A stretch of DNA of 64,000 nt from SIG575 sp045542485 (lineage in GTDB: Bacteria; Bacillota; Clostridia; Oscillospirales; Acutalibacteraceae): NCBI GenBank assembly GCA_045542485.1, contig JAZQLC010000066.1, positions 62,001 through 126,000 of the forward strand, read 5' to 3'. Positions 58,144 to 64,000 of the stretch are shown here, one piece after another (positions within the stretch are counted from its first letter, which is position 1; every line of letters begins with the position of its first letter). Below the pieces are notes generated by a model. That model saw nothing but the letters and a program-made list of their open reading frames with translations, was not told the origin of the DNA and made no database searches. The translations under genes and the position numbers were made by a program.

Positions 58144-59152
58144 AACCGTAAAACAAGGGGTTTCCGTATTTATTGAAGCCGACAAGCTCAATATATGTAA
58201 GTCTCGGTGACGCATCAAAATCCTTTGTCTTGTTTGCGTGATAGACCATATAGATCTCACCGTTTTTTCTGTAAAGGAAACTACAATGTCCTGTGTTATA
58301 GATATCGTTGAAAGTATCGTCATATTTAACACGGCTCATACTTTTACTCCAGCTTGACGCTTTTGTAACATCCTTACCCACAAGGGTAAGCATACCCATA
58401 CAGTAATAGTCTGAACTGTAACCGCTTGCCGAATATACGATAAAAATGTCATCGTCGTGATAAAGGACTGCGGGACCTTCATTGACTTTCCAGCCCTTCT
58501 TCTCCCAATAAAAATCAGGTGATGAAAGTTTCACTGACGGTGCACCCTCTTTGAGGGTATAGGGGTTTTCCATCTCTGTTATATAGATGCACTGGTGGGC
58601 AACATCAACATAAGATGACGAAACGTAGTAAAGCTTACCGTCTTTCTTAAGGTAAGTACCATCGATGTTATTAAGGCCGTCAGGGGCAAGGTAACCTTTG
58701 AAAACATACTCGCCGAAGACATCCTCCGTCTTACTTTCCAGAACAAAGCCATAACGGTAGAAATCATTGTGTTCCGTGCCCTCTTCTGCTTTTGGCATTT
58801 TTCCTCTGGGCACAACATTCTCATCAAACCTGGCACAGGAAACAATATACCATCTGTCACCTATCTTATGAATTTCAGGTGCCCATATGTCCCCCTTTGT
58901 GCCGTTCTGACCGGCTGAGAAAACAGTTTTCTTTTCAAGAAGTGTAGTATCATTATATTTCTTGATTTTTCTGATTTCAATACTGCCACCGGTCGTGAAA
59001 GTGTAATACGTTTCTCCGTCTGCCTCAACAATAAACGGGTCTCCGCCGTTTTCGTTGTCAATAGGCTTTGTATACATTGTTTCGGGCGACACACCGAAAA
59101 TCATCATAATCGCCGTAAAACAGGTAAATACAAATCTTAAAAAACCATACAT
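58142..59152 (-). CDS. GH43-family glycoside hydrolase with N-terminal membrane anchor
   Basis: 336 residues. A short hydrophobic N-terminus (about 3-20) acts as signal or anchor. The five-bladed propeller has the three GH43 carboxylates: GGDPFIVE (base), NIDGTYLKKDG (pKa modulator) and NEGPAVLYHDDD (acid). GH43 enzymes remove arabinose or xylose side chains from plant polysaccharides; related GH117 or GH130-type activities cannot be excluded. GGAGAG precedes the ATG. It is monocistronic, between terminators. Confidence 0.87.
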   Translation of the reverse strand: MYGFLRFVFTCFTAIMMIFGVSPETMYTKPIDNENGGDPFIVEADGETYYTFTTGGSIEIRKIKKYNDTTLLEKKTVFSAGQNGTKGDIWAPEIHKIGDRWYIVSCARFDENVVPRGKMPKAEEGTEHNDFYRYGFVLESKTEDVFGEYVFKGYLAPDGLNNIDGTYLKKDGKLYYVSSSYVDVAHQCIYITEMENPYTLKEGAPSVKLSSPDFYWEKKGWKVNEGPAVLYHDDDIFIVYSASGYSSDYYCMGMLTLVGKDVTKASSWSKSMSRVKYDDTFNDIYNTGHCSFLYRKNGEIYMVYHANKTKDFDASPRLTYIELVGFNKYGNPLFYG

Positions 59153-59172
59153 ATTCTTTTATCTCTCCAAAC

Positions 59173-59204
59173 CAAAATCGAGCCGTTGCTATAAACAACG
59201 GCTC
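59173..59204 (-). terminator. Terminator of glnA
   Basis: On the minus strand GAGCCGTTG pairs with CAACGGCTC (59180-59204), followed by GATTTTGG, a short T-tract. Confidence 0.7.
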
Positions 59205-59213
59205 TTTGTAATA

Positions 59214-60638
59214 TTAAAGGTTGTAATATTTATCAAACTCTGCGGGGTGAGGAATAGCAGCAAGCTGACGGCATTCTTCACGCTTTGATTTGATGAAGTT
59301 TTTGAGGAGTTCTTCGGGGAATACTCCACCTGCTGTAAGATACTCGTAGTCATTTTCAAGAGCATCGAGAGCCTCTTCAAGAGATGTAGGAAGCTGTGTG
59401 AGCTTTGCTTTTTCTTCATCACTGAGGTGATAGAGGTTAAAGTCATAGGGGCCCCAACCGTTTGCATGGGGATCAATCTTGTTTTTAACACCGTCGAGAC
59501 CTGCCATAAGAATTGCTGCATAACAGAAATAGGGGTTGCAGGTTGCGTCAGGGTTACGAAGCTCGAAACGACGCTTGTCGGGACTCTTTGCATAAGCAGG
59601 GATACGGATAACTGCGCTGCGATTTGAAGTTGCATAACCAACTGTTACAGGTGCTTCAAAGCCGGGAACAAGGCGTTTGAAGGAGTTTGTGCTGGGGTTA
59701 GTAAGAGCGCAGAGTGATGCGATGTGCTTAAGAAGACCACCCATGAAGTAGTGAGCTGTTTCACTCAGGTGTGAATAGCCGTTATCATCAGAGAATACAG
59801 GCTGACCATCTTTGAAAAGGAGCATATGTACGTGCATACCGCTACCTGCCTCACCGTAGATGGGCTTAGGCATAAATGTTGCAGTTTTGCCATATTTGAG
59901 AGCTGTGTTGTGGATGATATATTTAATCATCATTGAAGCGTCTGCCATATGAACAACTTCGCCGAGCTGAGGTTCGATTTCGAACTGACCTGATGCAGCA
60001 ACCCCGGGATGGTGATAGTTAATATCAATGCCCATTTCTTTCATAAGAAGGCACATTTCACTTCTGCATTCATAGGAGATATCAAAGGGTTTTGCGATGT
60101 GGTAGTTTTTCTGCTTGGGAACAACTACACCCTTACCTTCAACTGTGCTGTTCCAATAAGACTGCTTTGCGTCAACAGATGCACCGATATAACTTCCGTC
60201 AACACCCCATGTAACTTCATCGAAAAGATAGAACTCAAATTCGGGAAGAATTTTCATTGTATCAGCAACACCGCTATCCTTCATATATTCAACAGCAGCG
60301 CGGATAATGTTACGGGGATACTGTGCAAGAGGACGGTTTTCAGGGTTGTCAATAATCATAGCGTTACCTGTCATTGACAATGTGGGGATTTCGCAGAAGG
60401 GGTCGATAACTGCTGTGTCAGGATCAGGGATGAAAACCATATCGCTCTTCTCAACAACAGCATAGCCATAGTTTGAAGCGTCAAAACCGATACCACTCTT
60501 CATTGTGTCCTCTGAGAAGTTTTCAGCAGGAATTGTAACGTGACGGTACTGACCATTGATGTCAACCATCTTGAAGTCAACCATCTTGATGTCTTTTTCT
60601 TTAATAAGCTTGAGAATATCTTTTGCAGTCTTTGCCAT
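59214..60638 (-). CDS. glnA: Glutamine synthetase, type I
   Basis: 474 residues, dodecameric type I. Signatures: FGDN-like YGEAGSGMHVHM, NPSTNSFKRLVPGFEAPV, NRSAVIRIPAY and the metal-binding ILPEFEFYLFDEV. The length and C-terminus (YLTAGGVFPEEL, IPHPAEFDKYYNL) resemble the I-beta form, and a Tyr is present at the adenylylation-loop position (NLYHLS). It makes glutamine from glutamate and ammonia. AGGAGA precedes the ATG. It is monocistronic with a consensus promoter; no GlnR-type site or gln riboswitch was recognised. Confidence 0.97.
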   Translation of the reverse strand: MAKTAKDILKLIKEKDIKMVDFKMVDINGQYRHVTIPAENFSEDTMKSGIGFDASNYGYAVVEKSDMVFIPDPDTAVIDPFCEIPTLSMTGNAMIIDNPENRPLAQYPRNIIRAAVEYMKDSGVADTMKILPEFEFYLFDEVTWGVDGSYIGASVDAKQSYWNSTVEGKGVVVPKQKNYHIAKPFDISYECRSEMCLLMKEMGIDINYHHPGVAASGQFEIEPQLGEVVHMADASMMIKYIIHNTALKYGKTATFMPKPIYGEAGSGMHVHMLLFKDGQPVFSDDNGYSHLSETAHYFMGGLLKHIASLCALTNPSTNSFKRLVPGFEAPVTVGYATSNRSAVIRIPAYAKSPDKRRFELRNPDATCNPYFCYAAILMAGLDGVKNKIDPHANGWGPYDFNLYHLSDEEKAKLTQLPTSLEEALDALENDYEYLTAGGVFPEELLKNFIKSKREECRQLAAIPHPAEFDKYYNL

Positions 60639-60669
60639 TTTTACATCTCCTTTTAAAAAGTCTGTGAAA

Positions 60670-60699
60670 ATTATAGCACAAAAATTATTTTTTCGTCAA
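60670..60699 (-). promoter_or_regulatory. Promoter of glnA
   Basis: The minus strand has TTGACG (60694-60699), 18 bases and an extended -10 TGCTATAAT (TATAAT at 60670-60675). Confidence 0.75.
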
Positions 60700-60734
60700 T
60701 ATGTTTATATAAATTATAATTCAAACTATACAAC

Positions 60735-60764
60735 AAAACTCCCCTCATACTGCAAGGGGAGTTT
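60735..60764 (-). terminator. Terminator of the first glycerophosphodiesterase gene
   Basis: AAAACTCCCCT (60735-60745) pairs with AGGGGAGTTT (60755-60764); on the minus strand TTTTGTTGT follows. Confidence 0.75.
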
Positions 60765-60768
60765 GCGT

Positions 60769-61788
60769 TTAAATATTTTCTTCTATTCGCTGAGGGAAAT
60801 CGGTAATGATACAGTCTGCGCCGTTATTGACGAGTGCTTTTATTTCCTCGGGGTCATTGATTGTCCAATACTGAACAGAAATGTTGTTTCTGTGGGCATA
60901 GTTGAGAAACTCCCTTGTGCCCGTATTGATAAATCCGTCAAGAGCGCTTGAGCCGTAAGGCACCTGAAGAGCCTCATATGTTGCACCTGCCACTTCAAAA
61001 TCCCAGTTCATTCTCGCATAAAAGATAAACTGAACAGCTTCCAGAGCATTTGCAGAGCGCGGAATCTGCGGATAGTTTCTTTCCATATATCCTGAAAGGA
61101 ACGGGTCAAAGGTTGACCACATAACTCTTCCCTCAAGGCTGTATGCTTCAATCAATTTGTACAGTTCATCCGTTGCTTTTCTGCTGTCTGCACCCATCGA
61201 TTTCACTTCGATAAGGTATTTGAATTTGTCTTCACCGCTGTTTTCCTCAATATACTTTATAACATCTTCACACAGGGGTATTCTCAGGTTGTCGGGAATA
61301 TCGTCGCCACGAAGTCCCTGATAGGGTTTTTCGCCGTTCTGCTTGAAGCATTCACCCATATTAAGCTGACGGGCCTCCTCATATGTAAGGGAGTTTACAC
61401 TGATATTTTCTCTGCCGAAAAATTCTGTTGCATCTGACACATTGTCATATGTCAGGTCGTGAATAAGCACAAGCTTCCCGTCTTTGGTGAGCTGAACATC
61501 GAACTCCGCAATATCGGCACCTGTGTTTTGCTTTTCACTGACCAGGATTTCCATAGCCATCATAGTGTTCTGAGGTGCGTTACCGCCACCGCCTCTGTGG
61601 GCTGCGATATCAACCTGACCGTATTGGGTGATATATGGGTTGGTGTTGTTTTCATTGACATAAATTTCCCAGTCTGATGAATTATCCTGACTCAATGTTG
61701 CCACAAATGGAATAAGGAAAATAAATGCCATTACAACATGAAAACTTTCATAAATAAAATTACGGAGAAAAGTAAAAATCTTCATCAT
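60769..61788 (-). CDS. Membrane-anchored glycerophosphodiester phosphodiesterase, copy 1
   Basis: 339 residues: an N-terminal transmembrane anchor (about 10-32) and an extracellular GDPD barrel with AAHRGGGGNAPQNT, DIAEFDVQLTKDGKLVLIHD, YLIEVKS and a final QYWTINDPEEI. The catalytic His pair and Glu/Asp metal ligands are present. It probably releases glycerol-3-phosphate from phosphodiesters or trims glycerol-phosphate polymers at the cell surface. Paralogue of the gene upstream. The start is the ATG about eight bases after AAAGG. Confidence 0.9.
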   Translation of the reverse strand: MMKIFTFLRNFIYESFHVVMAFIFLIPFVATLSQDNSSDWEIYVNENNTNPYITQYGQVDIAAHRGGGGNAPQNTMMAMEILVSEKQNTGADIAEFDVQLTKDGKLVLIHDLTYDNVSDATEFFGRENISVNSLTYEEARQLNMGECFKQNGEKPYQGLRGDDIPDNLRIPLCEDVIKYIEENSGEDKFKYLIEVKSMGADSRKATDELYKLIEAYSLEGRVMWSTFDPFLSGYMERNYPQIPRSANALEAVQFIFYARMNWDFEVAGATYEALQVPYGSSALDGFINTGTREFLNYAHRNNISVQYWTINDPEEIKALVNNGADCIITDFPQRIEENI

Positions 61789-61817
61789 ATACATTCCTTT
61801 TTGTTGGTATCTGCTCC

Positions 61818-61826
61818 ATTATAGCA
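61818..61826 (-). promoter_or_regulatory. Extended -10 promoter directly after a terminator
   Basis: The minus strand reads TGCTATAAT. The -35 region falls inside the preceding terminator hairpin, so copy 1 has its own promoter in only 67 bp of intergenic DNA. Confidence 0.6.
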
Positions 61827-61827
61827 C

Positions 61828-61852
61828 AAAACGCAGACAAAGTCTGCGTTTT
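61828..61852 (-). terminator. Terminator of the second glycerophosphodiesterase gene
   Basis: AAAACGCAGAC (61828-61838) pairs with GTCTGCGTTTT (61842-61852). The T-tract on the minus strand is TTTTGTG, running into the next promoter. Confidence 0.75.
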
Positions 61853-61861
61853 TTAACAATT

Positions 61862-62893
61862 TTAATATTTTATATTTTTAAGTGTTTCGAAAGCCATATC
61901 GGGATAGTCTGTCATAACACAGTCTGCACCGTTCAGAGCAAGATATTCTACTGCCTCTGCATCATTGATTGTCCAATACTGAACAGCGATATTGTATTTG
62001 TGAGCATAGTTGATAACCTGGCGTGTACCCAGATTGATAAGACCGTTTGCAGCACTTGAGCCGTAGGGAATATGAAGAGCTGAATAAGAAACATCTGCAA
62101 CATTAAGGTCCCAGTCCATTCTTGCGTAAATGTAGAACTGGAGAACTTCCAGAATATTTGCCGAACGCTGGATTTCGGGGTAAGTGTCTCTCATATAGTT
62201 TGAAACATCCTGCTTTGAAGATGCCCAGATTGCTCTGTCAACAAGACCTTTTTCTTTGATAATTCTCTGAAGCTCATCAGCAGCTTTCTTGCCGTCTTCA
62301 CCCTTGGATTTGATTTCGATGATATAGCTGTACTGCTTTTCACCGCTGTTTTTCTCGATGTAATCAATAATATCTTCACAAAGCGGAACATGGAGATTAT
62401 AGGGAATATCTTTGCCTCTGAGGCCTCTGTAAGGATATTCACCGTTCACCTCAAAGTTTTCGCCCATATTCAGTACCTGAGCCTCTTCGTATGTAAGCTC
62501 GTTTGCATAAACATTCTCTCTGCCGAATTCTTCTACCGCATTTGATGTTGCATCATAAGTCAGGTCGTGCATAATGATAAGTTTACCGTCTTTTGTAACC
62601 TGAACATCGAACTCATAAATATCAACGCCGAATTTGTCATTTTCCTTAAGAACTTTTTCAAAAGCCATAAGTGTATTCTGAGGCGCAATACCGGCGCCTG
62701 AACGATGGGCAGAAATCTGCATTTCACCATAAGACATAATATGGGGGTTAGTAGCATCGTCGTTGGGAACAATATCTTTTCTGCCCGAATCGTCTAAGCT
62801 CATTGTAAGCATCAGAGGAATGATCATAATAATTGTCATTCCCACATGATAAATTTTCTTTGCAAAAGTTACAAGATTTGTTAAGAAATCCAT
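61862..62893 (-). CDS. Membrane-anchored glycerophosphodiester phosphodiesterase, copy 2
   Basis: 343 residues, a tandem paralogue of copy 1: transmembrane anchor (about 12-34), SAHRSGAGIAPQNTLMAF, DIYEFDVQVTKDGKLIIMHD, YIIEIKS and QYWTINDAEAVEYL. The two share most of the barrel sequence but differ in the juxtamembrane segment. I chose the ATG of MDFLTNLV (62893), nine bases after AGAAGG, over one two codons earlier. Whether the two copies differ in substrate is unknown. Confidence 0.9.
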   Translation of the reverse strand: MDFLTNLVTFAKKIYHVGMTIIMIIPLMLTMSLDDSGRKDIVPNDDATNPHIMSYGEMQISAHRSGAGIAPQNTLMAFEKVLKENDKFGVDIYEFDVQVTKDGKLIIMHDLTYDATSNAVEEFGRENVYANELTYEEAQVLNMGENFEVNGEYPYRGLRGKDIPYNLHVPLCEDIIDYIEKNSGEKQYSYIIEIKSKGEDGKKAADELQRIIKEKGLVDRAIWASSKQDVSNYMRDTYPEIQRSANILEVLQFYIYARMDWDLNVADVSYSALHIPYGSSAANGLINLGTRQVINYAHKYNIAVQYWTINDAEAVEYLALNGADCVMTDYPDMAFETLKNIKY

Positions 62894-62938
62894 TTTCATA
62901 AACCTTCTTTCTCAGAATTTACTATTTATTACTCATAG

Positions 62939-62967
62939 ATTATATAACACTTTTGAAACAAGGTCAA
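62939..62967 (-). promoter_or_regulatory. Promoter of glycerophosphodiesterase copy 2
   Basis: The minus strand has TTGACC (62962-62967), 17 bases and consensus TATAAT (62939-62944). Confidence 0.8.
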
Positions 62968-63044
62968 GTATTTTATACATTCTTGGAAAGTTGTACAAGA
63001 AAACCTGTTGCAATATGAATTTTTTGGATGGTGTATCGGTCAGA

Positions 63045-63082
63045 TAAAAAAAGACAGTACCTTTCAGAGAAAGACACTGTCT
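63045..63082 (-). terminator. Terminator of the small membrane protein operon
   Basis: On the minus strand AGACAGT pairs with ACTGTCT (63052-63082) and is followed by seven T (63045-63051). Confidence 0.7.
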
Positions 63083-63087
63083 GATGT

Positions 63088-63252
63088 TTATTTTAAAAAT
63101 ATTGATATCGCCGCAACTACTGCAACAAGAACAAAGAAAGCTAAAACCAAAATTAATTCCAGAGTTTTTTCTGCTTTTTTCAGGGCTTTTGCGATACGCT
63201 TTTCAATTCCGTTCGCTATTTTTTCTTCTTTCTTTTTTCTTTTTCGGTACAA
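63088..63252 (-). CDS. Possible small basic membrane protein overlapping the end of the 187-aa gene
   Basis: A 54-residue frame from TTG 63252 to TAA 63088. It is +1 relative to the 187-residue gene, overlapping its last 50 bases in an A-rich stretch. The product has a Lys/Arg-rich helix (GIEKRIAKALKKAEKTLELI) and a transmembrane span (about 31-51, including LVLAFFVLVAVVAA). It lies before the terminator, so it is transcribed. There is no good ribosome binding site; coupling to the upstream gene, or frameshifting that adds a third membrane helix to it, are both possible. Confidence 0.4.
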   Translation of the reverse strand: MYRKRKKKEEKIANGIEKRIAKALKKAEKTLELILVLAFFVLVAVVAAISIFLK

Positions 63253-63766
63253 CCAACGAAACAGAATGCACCAACATATAACAAGCCATAAGACCGACTA
63301 TGATTCCAAGATAAAAAAACGGCCTGTAATTCTTTTCAAAACAAGTTTGTGAACTGTCAAAATTCAACAATTCTCCGCTTTCAGTTTTAATCTCAAGGAC
63401 ATATTTTGCCTTGGGATTCACAGCCAGATTTATTTTGTCACCTTTTTCCAAGGATACAAGATTCTGCACAAGATCATCACTTGAACAGCAGTAATCAACC
63501 ATATAAGTATCACCTTTCAGTGAAACAAAATATATTGTAGGTGGAGAGTTTTTGCCTTTTTCATAATTCAATTCATAGTTAAGCGTTTCTTCCCAGATTC
63601 CGCTGATTTTACCGGTTTCGTCGTACCGAACAGAGCTATGGATCAAACCGGTCGTTATAAAAATTATCGACATTATAATACACGCCGCCGTCACTAAAAA
63701 GCTTTTGACAGGACTGGTGGCGATAGCATAACGTTCATATTTATTGAGAGTCTTTCTGAATACCAT
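63203..63766 (-). CDS. Two-helix membrane protein of unknown function (187 aa)
   Basis: Two transmembrane helices (about 21-43 and 149-172) flank an extracellular region of about 100 residues that looks beta-rich (ETLNYELNYEKGK, PTIYFVSLKGDTYMVDYC, KGDKINLAVNPKAKYVLEIK). The C-terminus is a basic KKKKERRK tail in an A-rich stretch. Not a family that I recognise. AAAGGA lies seven bases before the ATG, 15 bp after the MBL hydrolase stop, so the two are probably one operon. Confidence 0.7.
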   Translation of the reverse strand: MVFRKTLNKYERYAIATSPVKSFLVTAACIIMSIIFITTGLIHSSVRYDETGKISGIWEETLNYELNYEKGKNSPPTIYFVSLKGDTYMVDYCCSSDDLVQNLVSLEKGDKINLAVNPKAKYVLEIKTESGELLNFDSSQTCFEKNYRPFFYLGIIVGLMACYMLVHSVSLVVPKKKKERRKNSERN

Positions 63767-63781
63767 TGTTTTATCCTTTCA

Positions 63782-64000
63782 CTAAATTTCCGTTTCGTAT
63801 CCGTCGAAAGCCACTTCTATCCCCTGCTTTTTCATATTCCTCGCCAGGACACTGTGAGGGGTTTTGTGGAGAGTTTTCGCAAGGTGGCTGATACAGACTC
63901 TGCCTATATGCTTTTCCAGGGATTTCTTCATCTCAATAACCATATTCAGGTTGTTGTGTTCAAAAATCCTGTAATCGCCCGGTACATTTCCTACTGTTGC
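63782..64000 (-). CDS. C-terminal part of an MBL-fold metallo-hydrolase (partial)
   Basis: The last 72 residues are visible; the start lies beyond base 64000. The segment GDYRIFEHNNLNMVIEMKKS, then RVCISHLAKTLHKTPHS and a terminal VAFDGYETEI, resembles the C-terminal part of clostridial MBL-fold hydrolases of the phosphoribosyl-cyclic-phosphodiesterase-like type, in which ISH supplies a metal-binding His. The assignment rests on this short piece only. It is co-directional with the 187-residue membrane protein. Confidence 0.65.
   Translation of the reverse strand, partial: ATVGNVPGDYRIFEHNNLNMVIEMKKSLEKHIGRVCISHLAKTLHKTPHSVLARNMKKQGIEVAFDGYETEI

Noticed and set aside
63008..63352. Plus-strand open frame over the end of the 187-aa gene
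   Set aside because: It runs antisense through a terminator and a better-supported minus-strand gene, has no ribosome binding site and an odd Phe/Arg composition.
1..64000. tRNA, rRNA, prophage or insertion-sequence transposase genes
   Set aside because: No cloverleaf-like segments, rRNA signatures or DDE/recombinase motifs were recognised in any frame; faint or degraded copies could escape reading by eye.

Overview
The window looks like a chromosomal segment of a gut or rumen Clostridia, most likely Oscillospiraceae/Ruminococcaceae-like. The evidence is moderate-to-low GC, AGGAGG ribosome binding sites, sigma-A promoters (TTGACA-N17-TATAAT), U-tract hairpin terminators, many TTG starts, zinc-ribbon membrane proteins, a BspA-like LRR protein, a cohesin-domain surface protein and polysaccharide hydrolases. 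The taxonomy is inferred from gene content only. I found no tRNA, rRNA, CRISPR array, transposase or phage gene.

Layout. 1-9.2 kb: SPFH/NfeD pair, glmS, a long MFS/GPH-type transporter, a 66-aa acidic protein under a strong promoter, and an LCP cell-wall ligase. 9.3-14.1 kb: housekeeping genes (rpsU, a Xaa-Pro peptidase, a WalJ/YycJ-like hydrolase, murA, an RluD-type synthase). 14.2-18.1 kb: a four-gene sugar operon (two Gfo/Idh oxidoreductases, two xylose-isomerase-like TIM barrels). 18.2-23.7 kb: a membrane-anchored cohesin protein, an LRR protein, an operon of uracil-DNA glycosylase, beta-propeller protein and rlmH, and a PduL-type phosphotransacylase. 23.7-28.8 kb: three zinc-ribbon membrane proteins, an XRE regulator, and a divergent Ser/Thr kinase/HTH pair, possibly one signalling neighbourhood. 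28.8-35.3 kb: S51 peptidase, flavin reductase-rubredoxin, dusB, a GH2 beta-galactosidase and an SGNH hydrolase. 35.4-43.1 kb: the conserved rimP-nusA-ylxR-ylxQ-infB-rbfA-nrnA-truB-ribF operon. 43.2-49.3 kb: a MATE exporter, a secreted phosphoesterase and two tandem secreted LCAT-like hydrolases. 49.4-56.2 kb: ABC exporter, two-component system and a ceramidase-like hydrolase, interrupted by a MITE-like element. 56.4-64 kb: GNAT, DAHP synthase, GH43, glutamine synthetase, two anchored glycerophosphodiesterases, a small membrane protein and the end of an MBL hydrolase.

The most unusual signals are regulatory or structural. At three places a promoter is nested inside the terminator hairpin of the preceding gene. 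Two of these, upstream of the tandem lipases, are paralogous and show compensatory base changes that preserve the plus-strand RNA stem. A 293-bp element with long terminal inverted repeats and internal hairpins supplies the last two codons and stop of a sensor kinase and lies between it and its ABC transporter. Other candidates are the 66-aa protein without Lys, Arg or His, and the zinc-ribbon/HTH/kinase neighbourhood.
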